57,005 bases of DNA from CAIWHR01 sp035541655. GTDB taxonomy: Bacteria > Pseudomonadota > Gammaproteobacteria > Burkholderiales > Casimicrobiaceae. Location of the stretch: contig DATKMY010000103.1 of NCBI GenBank assembly GCA_035541655.1, positions 1 to 57,005 of the forward strand, given 5' to 3'. This document shows, in pieces, positions 17,512-27,225 of the stretch. Under the pieces are notes generated by a model that was not told the origin of the DNA, did no database searches, and saw only the letters and a program-made list of their open reading frames with translations. Made by a program: the position numbers and the translations under genes. Position 1 is the stretch's first letter. Each line of letters begins with the position of its first letter.

Positions 17512-17859
17512 TCAAGCTTCGTTCGGGTTGAGCAGCAGCCCGATCTTCGCCTCGGCGAGCACGAGGCGCTGGACCTTTGCGAGCAGCGCGGGCTCGGCCA
17601 TCAGCGCGCCGCGTCCCTCGTCCCATACGTTTTGCTCCCACCGGTGCTTCCACTTGACCTTGATGAGCAGCGCCGCGACGAACAGCGAGATCAGCTCGGC
17701 GAGCGTTTCGCGCAGCGCCTCGATCCACTTCTGCCGGGTTGCCGAAATGACCGTCGTGTTGAAGTTGCGTTTCGCCACCGCGAGCGTGACGAAGGGACCC
17801 GCGATCGACGCGACGAGCGCCGTGCACGCCGAGATCAGGCGCAACAGGGCAGGGTCCAT
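17512..17859 (-). CDS. Small membrane protein, probably truncated by a frameshift
   Basis: 115 aa as read. An N-terminal membrane segment (about 8-28) and an RNFNTTVISATRQKWIEALRETLAEL helix are followed by a second hydrophobic stretch and LLLNPNEA. I recall conserved hypothetical proteins of this type (about 150-190 aa) but no function. ATG 17859 has an excellent AAGGAGG site. The frame stops at 17512 while coding-like sequence continues in the next frame, so the natural protein is probably about 183 aa. Confidence 0.65.
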   Translation of the reverse strand: MDPALLRLISACTALVASIAGPFVTLAVAKRNFNTTVISATRQKWIEALRETLAELISLFVAALLIKVKWKHRWEQNVWDEGRGALMAEPALLAKVQRLVLAEAKIGLLLNPNEA

Positions 17860-18032
17860 GGTTTTCCTCCTTTTGCCTACGAGCTTGCGGCCCGCTTTGT
17901 TCCCGTATGCCGCGTCAGTCGCGCTGCTGAAACCAGACGTGCCTGCCGGCCATTGCGCGGCATCGTCACCTGCTGCCGCTGCGGCGCTACGTCATCCGCG
18001 ACGGGAGGGCGAAGACCGGGGCGGGCGCATTC

Positions 18033-18722
18033 TCATCGCGTGGGCAGGCCGAAGTGCTCTCGCAGCGCACGCTCGCCCGCGTCCGAGAAAATGACAACGC
18101 GCGAGCCCTTGGCGCGCCGCGCCCATCCGAGCGCCAGACAGCGGTCGAGCAACGCCGCGCCGACGGCGCCGGCGAGGTGGTGGCGGCGCGCGCTCCAGTC
18201 GAGACAGGCGCGGGCGAGCGGTCGCCTCTGCCCTGCAAGCGCGTCGACGTCGATGCCGAACTTCCGGCAGAAGCGCTTGCCGTCGGGCGTCAGCTCGAGC
18301 GCGGCGCCGCGTGAGCGCAACCAGCGCCTTCGATCGAGGCCGTCGAACACCAGCACGCCGAGATCGCCGGCGAGATGGTCGTAGCAGACCCGCGCCTTGC
18401 GCAGCGCGGGCTCGCGCGGGCTCGAGCGCAGGCGTACGGCACCCGCGCGGTAAGCCACGCCCATCAGGCTCTCGAGGAGATCGGCGACATCGCGATCCGC
18501 GAGGCGGAAGTAGCGGTGCCGTCCCTGGCGCTCGACGGCTAGAAGCTCCCCGGCGACGAGCTTGGCGAGATGCGTGCTGACCGTTTGCTTGGTGACGCCG
18601 GCGACCCCGGCGAGCTCGGTCGCCGTCAACGCCTCGCCTCCCATCAGCGCGGTGAGTATCTCGGCGCGCGCGTGGTCGCCGACCAGCGCGGCGACGCGGA
18701 CGATGCTCGGGCCATCCTTCAT
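18033..18722 (-). CDS. ArsR-type winged-helix transcriptional regulator
   Basis: A 229-aa regulator. Residues about 8-85 form an ArsR-like winged helix-turn-helix (HARAEILTALMGGEALTATELA, VTKQTVSTHLAKL as recognition helix, then a RHRYFRLAD wing). The C-terminal part is a second winged-helix-like region without an obvious metal-binding CxC. It is divergent from the NIPSNAP gene, with two dyads in the 76-bp gap, so it likely controls itself and that gene. Confidence 0.85.
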   Translation of the reverse strand: MKDGPSIVRVAALVGDHARAEILTALMGGEALTATELAGVAGVTKQTVSTHLAKLVAGELLAVERQGRHRYFRLADRDVADLLESLMGVAYRAGAVRLRSSPREPALRKARVCYDHLAGDLGVLVFDGLDRRRWLRSRGAALELTPDGKRFCRKFGIDVDALAGQRRPLARACLDWSARRHHLAGAVGAALLDRCLALGWARRAKGSRVVIFSDAGERALREHFGLPTR

Positions 18723-18723
18723 T

Positions 18724-18741
18724 GTTCGATCTTAGACGAAC
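18724..18741. promoter_or_regulatory. Candidate operator of the ArsR-type regulator
   Basis: GTTCG (18724-18728) and CGAAC (18737-18741) form a dyad around ATCTTAGA, immediately upstream of the regulator's ATG. The regulator gene has no visible Shine-Dalgarno sequence, so this dyad probably overlaps its promoter. Autoregulation is inferred from position only. Confidence 0.4.
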
Positions 18742-18763
18742 CATCGTGACGACGCAACGGCGT

Positions 18764-18775
18764 AGTCTCGAGACT
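18764..18775. promoter_or_regulatory. 12-bp perfect palindrome between regulator and NIPSNAP genes
   Basis: AGTCTCGAGACT is a perfect 12-bp palindrome 24 bp ahead of the NIPSNAP start and 42 bp ahead of the regulator start. It is a candidate operator shared by the divergent pair. Confidence 0.35.
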
Positions 18776-18798
18776 CGGCCGCAAGACGGGAGTTGCCG

Positions 18799-19154
18799 AT
18801 GACGATCACCTGCTTCATCCGCTACGAGATCGACCCGTACCCCCGTACCAGCGACCGGCGTTCGCCGAATACGCGGCCGCCTGGGACCGCATCATCCCGC
18901 GCTGCGGCGGCGATCTCGTCGGGTATTTCCTCCCGCACGAAGGCACGAGCCACGTCGCGTGGGGACTGATCGCGTTCGAGTCGCTGGCCGACTGCGAAGC
19001 GTATCGGGCTCGGATTAAGGGCGATCCCGAAGGACGGTCGAACTTTGCGTTCGCGCACGAGCGCCGGTTGATTCGAACCGAGGAGCGGACGTTCGTCGAA
19101 ACCGTGGCCGGGACCTTTCGGATCGCGCCGACGCCGGGAAGCCGACGAGCGTGA
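18799..19154 (+). pseudogene. NIPSNAP-family gene interrupted by an 8-bp tandem duplication
   Basis: ATG 18799 (GGGAG upstream) begins MTITCFIRYEIDPY, a typical NIPSNAP start, but the frame is lost at the 18834-18849 duplication. In the shifted frame the rest of the family is intact to TGA 19152-19154: QRPAFAEYAAAWDRI, then CGGDLVGYFLPHEG, AWGLIAFESL and FAFAHERRL. Deleting one repeat unit restores a normal protein of about 115 aa. NIPSNAP proteins are small alpha/beta-barrel dimers of unclear role. The start frame itself soon reads as unrelated Arg/Ser-rich sequence. Confidence 0.82.
18834..18849. repeat. 8-bp tandem duplication causing a frameshift
   Basis: CCCGTACC occurs at 18834-18841 and again at 18842-18849. 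With one copy the codons read Asp-Pro-Tyr-Gln-Arg-Pro, which continues the NIPSNAP frame. With two copies the frame shifts by 8 nt. It could be a fresh slippage mutation, an on/off switch, or an assembly error. Confidence 0.85.
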
Positions 19155-19177
19155 CGCGCCCGCGCCGCGAGGCGCCG

Positions 19178-21013
<1,836 letters not shown>

Positions 21014-21026
21014 GGCGTGGGCGGCG

Positions 21027-22526
21027 CTACGCGGCGGGAGTTGCCGCAGCGGCCGCACCCGTGGGCGGCGGCGCCGCTGCCGCATTCGCGGCGCTCTTCG
21101 TCCGGTGCGGCCGGAACGCCCGTGCACGCGGATCGAACGCCTCGCGCACGGCGCTCGCGAAGAGCTGCATCGACAGCACGAAGGCGACCATGAACGCGAA
21201 CGCCGCCAGCAGGTTCCACCAGACCACCGGGTCGCGCGAGAGCTCGGTGCGCGCGCTGTTGATCATCGTTCCGAAGCTGTTGGTCGTCGGGTCGACGCCG
21301 ACTCCGACGTAGGAGAGCACCGCTTCGTAGAGGACGAGGCTCGAGAAGTCCAGCACCGCGACGATCAGCACGACGTGCATCACGTTCGGCAGGATGTGCC
21401 TGCGCATGATTCCGCGATCCGAGACTCCGAACGCGCGCGCGGCCTGCACGTAGTCGAGCTCGGAAAGCTTGAGGGTCTCGGCGCGAAGCAGCCGTGCGAG
21501 CCCGGCCCAACCGGTGATCCCGAGGATAGCTGCGAGGAGGAACAGGCGGATGTCGGCGCGCTCGAGGCCCGTTTCGAACATCTGCGGATTCTTGTCGATG
21601 TAGACCTGGATCATCAGCACGAACGCGGCGATCAGCAGGACGGACGGGATCGAGGAGAGCACCGTGTACAGGTACTGGATCGCGTCGTCGACCTTGCCCT
21701 TGTAGTAGCCCGCGAGGATCCCGAACACGATTGCGAACGGCAGCGTCGCCAGCGTCGCGAGCGAGCCGATGACGACCGCGGTGCGGATCGACTTGATCGC
21801 CTGGTAGAGAATGTCGTTGCCGGTCTGATCGGTCCCGAACACGTGGTACCACGGCCAGAGCGCTGCGACCCATCCGGCGAAGAGGAGGAGCAACGACGCG
21901 GTGGCGAGCATCGCGCGCCACGGGACGTCGGTGGCGCGCGTCGCGATCGCGCGCAGCGATTCGCCCACGGACGTACGCACGCTGCGCGCGCGAAGTGCCC
22001 CGACGATCAGCCAGACGAGCACCGCTGCGACCGCGCCCCCGGCGAGCCCGGCGAGCGAGCGCTTGACGACGTCGCCCATCCATTCGTGCTCCGGGTCCCG
22101 GAGATGGCTGCCGCCGAACTGCAGTCGCGGGTACTCGCGGACCGTCTTGCCGCCGACCAGCAGCGACTCCTTCGAGTACGAGTGCGTACCGAGCGGGATC
22201 GAGTAGGTCTTCTCGCGCGCCTCGCGCGGCGCCGCGAGCAGCGCGTCGAGCACCGACAGCGTCCGCGTCGAGTACGCGGGCGCCGCGTTCGCCTCCGCGC
22301 CGGGCGCCGGCGGCAGCAGCGAGCGGAAGTGGATCGAATCGAGAATCGATGCCACGAGGAAGAGGCCGAGCACGACTGCCGCCGACATCGCGGCGGGATC
22401 ACGGACGACCACCCGCCACGTCTGCCGCAGCGTCGGCGTGCGCAGCGCGTGCCGCGCGTAGAAGGCGATCGCGACGAGCAGCAGGAAGAGAACGATGTCG
22501 GTCGCGAGAAAGACGAATTTCGGCAT
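21027..22526 (-). CDS. Oligopeptide-type ABC permease, DppC-like, with long insertion
   Basis: A 499-aa permease, well above the usual 280-300 aa for DppC. It begins with an extra membrane segment (about 5-25), then a second (about 48-65), a roughly 100-residue soluble loop, another membrane segment, a further basic stretch, and then the canonical five-segment permease core with its EAA loop near ARAFGVSDRGIMRRHILP. A C-terminal Ala/Pro-rich tail ends the protein. The extra N-terminal module is unusual and may contact the anchored binding protein. Confidence 0.87.
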   Translation of the reverse strand: MPKFVFLATDIVLFLLLVAIAFYARHALRTPTLRQTWRVVVRDPAAMSAAVVLGLFLVASILDSIHFRSLLPPAPGAEANAAPAYSTRTLSVLDALLAAPREAREKTYSIPLGTHSYSKESLLVGGKTVREYPRLQFGGSHLRDPEHEWMGDVVKRSLAGLAGGAVAAVLVWLIVGALRARSVRTSVGESLRAIATRATDVPWRAMLATASLLLLFAGWVAALWPWYHVFGTDQTGNDILYQAIKSIRTAVVIGSLATLATLPFAIVFGILAGYYKGKVDDAIQYLYTVLSSIPSVLLIAAFVLMIQVYIDKNPQMFETGLERADIRLFLLAAILGITGWAGLARLLRAETLKLSELDYVQAARAFGVSDRGIMRRHILPNVMHVVLIVAVLDFSSLVLYEAVLSYVGVGVDPTTNSFGTMINSARTELSRDPVVWWNLLAAFAFMVAFVLSMQLFASAVREAFDPRARAFRPHRTKSAANAAAAPPPTGAAAAATPAA

Positions 22527-22553
22527 GGGGTCGGATCCTCGATTCGGCGGGGG

Positions 22554-23531
22554 CTAGCTCAGTCGGATCCGGGGGTCGGCGACGGTGTACGAGATGTCGG
22601 TCAGGATCAGGCCGACGATGTAGAGCACGGAGCCGACGAAAACCATCGAGCGTACGACGGCGAAATCCTGCGCGTTGATCGCGTCGATCGTGTAGCTGCC
22701 CAGACCCGGGATCCCGAAGAACGACTCCATGATCAGCGCGCCGAGGAAGAGGAGCGGGAGGATGGCGACGGTGCTCGTCAGGATCGGCAGCATCGCATTG
22801 CGCAGCACGTGGCGGAAGAGCACGACGGTCTCCGAGAGTCCCTTCGAGCGCGCGGTGCGGACGTAGTCCTTGCCGATTTCCTCGAGAAACATCGTACGGT
22901 AGAACAGCGCTTCGCTCCCCAGCCGGGAGACGATGCCGATCAGGACGGGCAGCGCGAGAAAGACCACGAGATCCCAGCCGCCTGCGAATCCCGAGATCGG
23001 CACGAGCTTGAGCACTCGACTGAAGAGGAACTGCCCGAGCAGGATGTAGAACAGCGCCGAGATCGCCATCATGAACACTGCGACGGTGAATCCCCAGAAC
23101 TCGAGGTAGGTGTTGCGGAAGAAGACGAGCAGCACCGAGAATGCGATTACCACGACGATCCCGAGAATGAACGTCGGGACCGCGAGCGCGACCGACGGTC
23201 CGACGCGGGTCCTGATCTCGTAACCGATGTCGCGGCCGCTGTCGGACGCGCCGAAGTCGAACGCGAAGAGCTGGACGGATCGCTCGTAGAAGATCGTCTT
23301 CGTCAGCTTCTGCGTGCCCGCCGCAGCACCGTTCCAGAACAGCGGCTTGTCGTAGCCGCGCTCGACCTTCCACTTCTCGATCGCGTCCTGCGAGACGCGC
23401 TTTCCGCCGATGTTCATCCGCGCCATGTCGTCGGGCGTGTTCACGGTGAAGAACAGCATGAACGTGAAGACGTTCACGCCGATCAGGATCAGCACACCGT
23501 AGCCGACGCGCCGGATGATGTAGTTGACCAT
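22554..23531 (-). CDS. Oligopeptide-type ABC permease, DppB-like
   Basis: A 325-aa inner-membrane permease starting MVNYIIRRVGYGVLILIGVN, the typical DppB/OppB N-terminus, with about six membrane segments and an EAA loop (ARSKGLSETVVLFRHVL). It has the usual long periplasmic loop after segment 1. ATG 23531 is chosen over the longer frame because it matches the family start. It lies 19 bp after the binding-protein gene and 27 bp before the DppC-like gene. Confidence 0.9.
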   Translation of the reverse strand: MVNYIIRRVGYGVLILIGVNVFTFMLFFTVNTPDDMARMNIGGKRVSQDAIEKWKVERGYDKPLFWNGAAAGTQKLTKTIFYERSVQLFAFDFGASDSGRDIGYEIRTRVGPSVALAVPTFILGIVVVIAFSVLLVFFRNTYLEFWGFTVAVFMMAISALFYILLGQFLFSRVLKLVPISGFAGGWDLVVFLALPVLIGIVSRLGSEALFYRTMFLEEIGKDYVRTARSKGLSETVVLFRHVLRNAMLPILTSTVAILPLLFLGALIMESFFGIPGLGSYTIDAINAQDFAVVRSMVFVGSVLYIVGLILTDISYTVADPRIRLS

Positions 23532-23550
23532 GGCGGAAGACGGGGCGCGG

Positions 23551-25827
23551 CTAGGGGCTCGCTTGCGCGAGCGTGCGCGCCGCCGTTTCGCGCTCGCGCC
23601 GGCGCCAGGCGAACCATGCGGGCACCGTGGCGGCGAGCAGCGCAATCACGAGAAGCGGGATCGGCCACCAGACCGGCTTGTTCCATTCGGCGAGCTTGCG
23701 GGCGCGAAGCTCGGGGTCTAGGCGCAGGTAGCCGATATGGTTGCGGACGATCTGCGTGGGTTTGCCGTTGTAGATCCACTGCTGGTAGGCGGCGGCAGAC
23801 GTCGGGAAATAGCCGAAGCTCCAGACGGCATCCTTCTGGACGATCTCGATCATCCGGTCGATCAGCTTCTGCTTCTCCGGCCCGTCGTCCAGGAACTTCA
23901 TCTGTGTGAACAGCTTGTCGAACTCGGGATTCTGGTAATTCGCGTTGTTCTCGCCGTTGCCGTTGGTGAGCGACTTCGAATTGGGACCGAAGAGCAGGAA
24001 CAGAAAGTTCTCGGCGTCCGGGTAGTCGGCGAGCCAGCCCCAGAAGAAGATCTGCACCGTGCCCTTGTTGACCTTGTCCTGGAAGCGGTTGTAGTCGGTC
24101 GCGCGGATCTCGAGCTGCACGCCGAGCTTCGCGAACTGCTTCTGGTACCAGTCGAGCAGCGCCTTGACGCCGGGCGTCGGCGATTGCTGATAGTCGAAAT
24201 TGAGCACGAGCGGCCTGCCCGTCTTCGCGTCGCGCCCGTCCGGATAGCCCGCCTCCGCGAGGAGCCGCTTCGCCTCGTCGATCCCCTTGCGCACCGGCTG
24301 GCCGTCCGGTCCCCTGTCGTAGACGTAGGGATCGAACGCCGAAGGCCCGTCGTCGCGGTAGCCGAAGAGCGACGGCGGCAGCGGCCCCTGGGCGGCGACG
24401 CCCTGGCCGCGCTCGAAGATCGCGATGTGCTCCTCCCAGTCGAGCGCGATCGACAGCGCCTGCCGCAGCTTGCGGTTCTTTTCCATCTGCTCCGGCGTGT
24501 CGCCCTTGCCGACGACCGGGTCGATCCAGTTGAATCCGATGTACCAGTTGTTCGCCTCGATAGTCGTCGGCAGCTTGATGCCCTTCTCACGGTATTCCTT
24601 CTCCTTGTCCTTCGAATCGCCCATCGCGACGATCATCCCCGTCCCGTAATCCAGCCGCTCGACCGCCGGCGAATCGTAATAGCCCTGCAGGAATTTCGCC
24701 TGCAGCGGAACCGCCTCCTTCTCGATGTCGAACACGACCTTGTCGGCGAACGGAAGCGCCTTGCCGCAGTCGTCGAGATACCCCTTCTCCTTGTCGCCGG
24801 GCTCGCCGTCGCACGGATAGGTCTCGCCGTGAAAGTTCGGGTTGCGCTCGAGCACATGCCGCCGGTTCTCCTCGTAGACCGTCAGCATGTACGGCCCCGT
24901 ACCGACCGGCCAGTAGTTGAGCGTGAGGTTCTTCTCGGCCATCCCCGGCTGCGCGTAGAACTTCTCGGCTTCCCAGGGAATGGGCGCGAAGAACGTCATC
25001 GCGAGCCAGTACTTGAACTGCGGGTACTTCCCGATCACGCGGATCCGGAGCGTGTGCGGATCGAGTGCCTCTGCGCCCGCGAACGGATACTTGCGGAAGT
25101 CGAGCATCGGCAGGTCGCGGTCGGTCGGTGCGAGATCCCTCCGCAGTGCCTTGTCGATCTCGACGATCTTCTCGCCGTATTCCTTGAGGCCGACGACGTA
25201 GTCGGACATCGGGGAAAAGGCCGGCGACTTCACGCGCGGCGTCGCAAGCCGGCGGATCGCGTAGACGTAGTCGTCGGCGACGAGCTCGCGCGTTCCGGTC
25301 GCCTTGAAGTCGGTGATCTTGTACTTGTCGGCGACGTCTTCGCGCTTCATGTCGTGATAGAGGTACTCGCCGTTCGGCTTCTTCGCGAACGCCGGGTGCG
25401 GCGCGTACATGATCCCGGGCTTCAGCGTGATGTCGAACACCGTCTCCGCGACCTGATCACCGGGCGCGTCCTCGGCGAGCACGTTGCCGTCCTTGTCGAG
25501 ATAGCGCGGCCGCGCCACTTCCCGGGCGGTGCGCCCGTTCAACTCGTACGGGCGCTTCAGATAGTGGTAGCCGTACGGCGGCTCGTAGACCTGGTAGGTG
25601 AAGGGTGTCTCGTCGTTCGAATAGGAGCTCGTCGGATCGAGGTACTTGGGCGAGCGCTCCCGAAACGGGAAGAACATCGTGTTCGTCCTCTCGGAACCGG
25701 GCGGGTGCGGATTGTTGGACACTTCCTTGCAGCCGGTGAGAGCGGCTACTGCGGCGAGTATCAACGCGGCGCCGGCGACGACGGGCAGCGCCTCGACCGC
25801 GGCACGGCTGATCTTCGAGATGCTCAA
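23551..25827 (-). CDS. Oligopeptide-type ABC substrate-binding lipoprotein with C-terminal membrane anchor
   Basis: A 758-aa SBP_bac_5 protein. I place the start at TTG 25827 because GGAGGA lies 9 nt upstream and the frame then begins directly with a lipoprotein signal (lipobox LTGC, Cys33). The longer open frame upstream is Arg-rich non-coding sequence. The mature part has the family's segments LDPTSSY, YWPVGTGPYML, NGNGENNANYQNPEFD and YFPTSAAAYQQW. Near the C-terminus lies a predicted membrane segment (WWPIPLLVIALLAATVPAWF) followed by a basic tail. Anchoring at both ends would be unusual. Confidence 0.85.
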   Translation of the reverse strand: MSISKISRAAVEALPVVAGAALILAAVAALTGCKEVSNNPHPPGSERTNTMFFPFRERSPKYLDPTSSYSNDETPFTYQVYEPPYGYHYLKRPYELNGRTAREVARPRYLDKDGNVLAEDAPGDQVAETVFDITLKPGIMYAPHPAFAKKPNGEYLYHDMKREDVADKYKITDFKATGTRELVADDYVYAIRRLATPRVKSPAFSPMSDYVVGLKEYGEKIVEIDKALRRDLAPTDRDLPMLDFRKYPFAGAEALDPHTLRIRVIGKYPQFKYWLAMTFFAPIPWEAEKFYAQPGMAEKNLTLNYWPVGTGPYMLTVYEENRRHVLERNPNFHGETYPCDGEPGDKEKGYLDDCGKALPFADKVVFDIEKEAVPLQAKFLQGYYDSPAVERLDYGTGMIVAMGDSKDKEKEYREKGIKLPTTIEANNWYIGFNWIDPVVGKGDTPEQMEKNRKLRQALSIALDWEEHIAIFERGQGVAAQGPLPPSLFGYRDDGPSAFDPYVYDRGPDGQPVRKGIDEAKRLLAEAGYPDGRDAKTGRPLVLNFDYQQSPTPGVKALLDWYQKQFAKLGVQLEIRATDYNRFQDKVNKGTVQIFFWGWLADYPDAENFLFLLFGPNSKSLTNGNGENNANYQNPEFDKLFTQMKFLDDGPEKQKLIDRMIEIVQKDAVWSFGYFPTSAAAYQQWIYNGKPTQIVRNHIGYLRLDPELRARKLAEWNKPVWWPIPLLVIALLAATVPAWFAWRRRERETAARTLAQASP

Positions 25828-25960
25828 AGGACGTACTCCTCCGCTCGCTGCCGGCCCGCAAGGCGCAAGCCGGCGCGAGACATACGGCCAAAAGTCCGAT
25901 TCTATAGATAGCCCATCGGGGTGGCTCGGGGCCGACGCCGTTCGCGTGCGGGCCGTGCGC

Positions 25961-26004
25961 CGCATGGGACTCCCGGGCTTCGCGAGACCCGCTCGCCTTT
26001 CGGC
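25961..26004. repeat. Dispersed repeat core, copy A
   Basis: This 44-bp segment aligns with 34021-34063 at about 35 of 44 positions with one gap, sharing CGCAT, CTCC, GGGCTTCGC, CCCG, CGCC and TTCGGC blocks in order. Both copies lie in the upstream regions of minus-strand genes. It is probably a degenerate REP-like or similar intergenic element. Confidence 0.55.
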
Positions 26005-26095
26005 CTGCCGCCACGCAGGCAGCGCCTCCCGGGAAGCCGCGAAGCGCGCGGTTGGACCGCCGCCGGTTCTCCGCGTTCCGTCGCGGCGCGCGGCG

Positions 26096-26101
26096 TAGAA
26101 T
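26096..26101 (+). promoter_or_regulatory. Candidate -10 box for the cyclase-FHA gene
   Basis: TAGAAT within GGCGTAGAATACG lies 64 bp ahead of the ATG in otherwise GC-rich sequence. No good -35 is visible at the normal spacing. Confidence 0.3.
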
Positions 26102-26165
26102 ACGAGCGATCGGGTGCGCCGCTCGCATTCTTTCGCCGGCGGGCGCCCGATATTCATGACTATGC

Positions 26166-27068
26166 ATGGCTACCGACGCCTCTAGCGACACCCAAAACCT
26201 CGCCGTGCTCTTCGCCGACGTCAGCGGAAGCACCCGCCTCTACGAGACGGTAGGCGATGCGCTGGCGCTCACGTCCATCGGACGTTGCCTGGATCTCGTC
26301 GGCGCGACCTGCGCGGGTCACGGCGGACGAGTCGTGAAGACGATCGGCGACGAAGTGATGGCCGTCTTCGCGTTGGTCGACCAGGCGGCGATGGCCGCCG
26401 CCGAGATGCAGGCGCGGATCTGCGAGCTCGAGCCGGTCGGCGGTGCCCGCCTCGCGATTCGCGTCGGCTTCCACGTAGGACCGGCGATCGAAGTGAGCGG
26501 CGACGTCTTCGGCGACTCGGTCAACGTCGCCGCACGCATGACGGCGCTCGCCAAGGCGCAGCAGGTGATTCTCTCCGCGGACACGGCCGCGGCGCTCTCG
26601 CCGCTGATTCGCGCACGCACGCGGCAGATCGACCTCCTCACCGTGAAGGGGAAGCAGCAGGACATCGGCATCTGCGAGCTGATCTGGCAGTCGTCGGAGG
26701 CCGATCTCACCGCGCTGTCGACCCGTCCGATACGCCACCGCGAGGCGCACCTGCGGCTGCGCTACGGTGCGCTCGAGATCGAGCTCGGCGAGTCGCGCTC
26801 GTCGGTGACGCTCGGGCGCGATCAGCAGAACGACGTGGTGATCGCCGACAAGATGGCTTCGAGAATGCACGCCCGCATCGAGCGGCGGCGCGACAAGTTC
26901 GTGCTCGTCGACCAGAGCAGCAACGGCACGTATGTCCGGATCGAAGGCGAGCCCGAGATCCAGGTACGGCGCGAGGAGATGATGCTCCGCGGTCGCGGGC
27001 GCGTCTCGTTCGGCCACGCGCACGGCAGCGACGAGGACGAGGTTCTGGTCTTCTCCTGCGTCGATTGA
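26166..27068 (+). CDS. Class III nucleotide cyclase with C-terminal FHA domain
   Basis: A 300-aa cytoplasmic signalling protein. Residues 10-170 form a class III cyclase domain: metal Asp18 and Asp62, Lys58, and the GDSVNVAAR segment with the transition-state Asn/Arg, so it looks catalytically complete. Residues about 195-295 form an FHA domain with LGRDQQND, SRMHARIE and SSNGTYV, the phosphothreonine-binding set. It would make cAMP (or cGMP) and bind a Thr-phosphorylated partner. The transmembrane kinase 21 kb away carries two Thr-Val-Ile motifs and is a possible, unproven, partner. Confidence 0.88.
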   Translation: MATDASSDTQNLAVLFADVSGSTRLYETVGDALALTSIGRCLDLVGATCAGHGGRVVKTIGDEVMAVFALVDQAAMAAAEMQARICELEPVGGARLAIRVGFHVGPAIEVSGDVFGDSVNVAARMTALAKAQQVILSADTAAALSPLIRARTRQIDLLTVKGKQQDIGICELIWQSSEADLTALSTRPIRHREAHLRLRYGALEIELGESRSSVTLGRDQQNDVVIADKMASRMHARIERRRDKFVLVDQSSNGTYVRIEGEPEIQVRREEMMLRGRGRVSFGHAHGSDEDEVLVFSCVD

Positions 27069-27077
27069 GCGGGCCTC

Positions 27078-27094
27078 CGCCCCTCGCAGGGGCG
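27078..27094 (+). terminator. Short hairpin after the cyclase gene
   Basis: CGCCCC (27078-27083) and GGGGCG (27089-27094) form a 6-bp stem with a TCGCA loop, followed by CGTTTGTCC, 10 bp after the cyclase stop. It is a weak terminator candidate. Confidence 0.4.
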
Positions 27095-27201
27095 CGTTTG
27101 TCCCGGGCTGCCGCCGACGGGCGCGAAAATTGCTTCCCCAGCGGTGCCCGGATCGACGAGGCTCGCGGATCACGATCTGCTCGCCTGCGGACAACTGACA
27201 G

Positions 27202-27221
27202 CCTCGCCCCGGGAGGCGAGG
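27202..27221 (+). promoter_or_regulatory. Hairpin that covers a ribosome-binding site
   Basis: CCTCGCC (27202-27208) is complementary to GGCGAGG (27215-27221), with a 6-nt loop. The right arm is the Shine-Dalgarno region of the gene starting at 27226. Folding would sequester the site, so translation could depend on melting or on a trans factor. Confidence 0.4.
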
Positions 27222-27225
27222 TTCC

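Larger units (their letters stand above)
25828..26165. other. 338-bp divergent intergenic region
   Basis: This holds the leaders of the binding-protein gene (minus) and the cyclase-FHA gene (plus). A minus-strand TATAGA near 25905 and a plus-strand TAGAAT at 26096-26101 are the best -10 candidates; neither has a convincing -35. A dispersed repeat core lies at 25961-26004. I see no gene. Confidence 0.5.

Noticed and set aside
25828..26157. 110-codon extension of the binding-protein gene toward an ATG
   Set aside because: Arg-rich non-family translation; the TTG at 25827 with GGAGGA at good spacing begins a proper lipoprotein signal.
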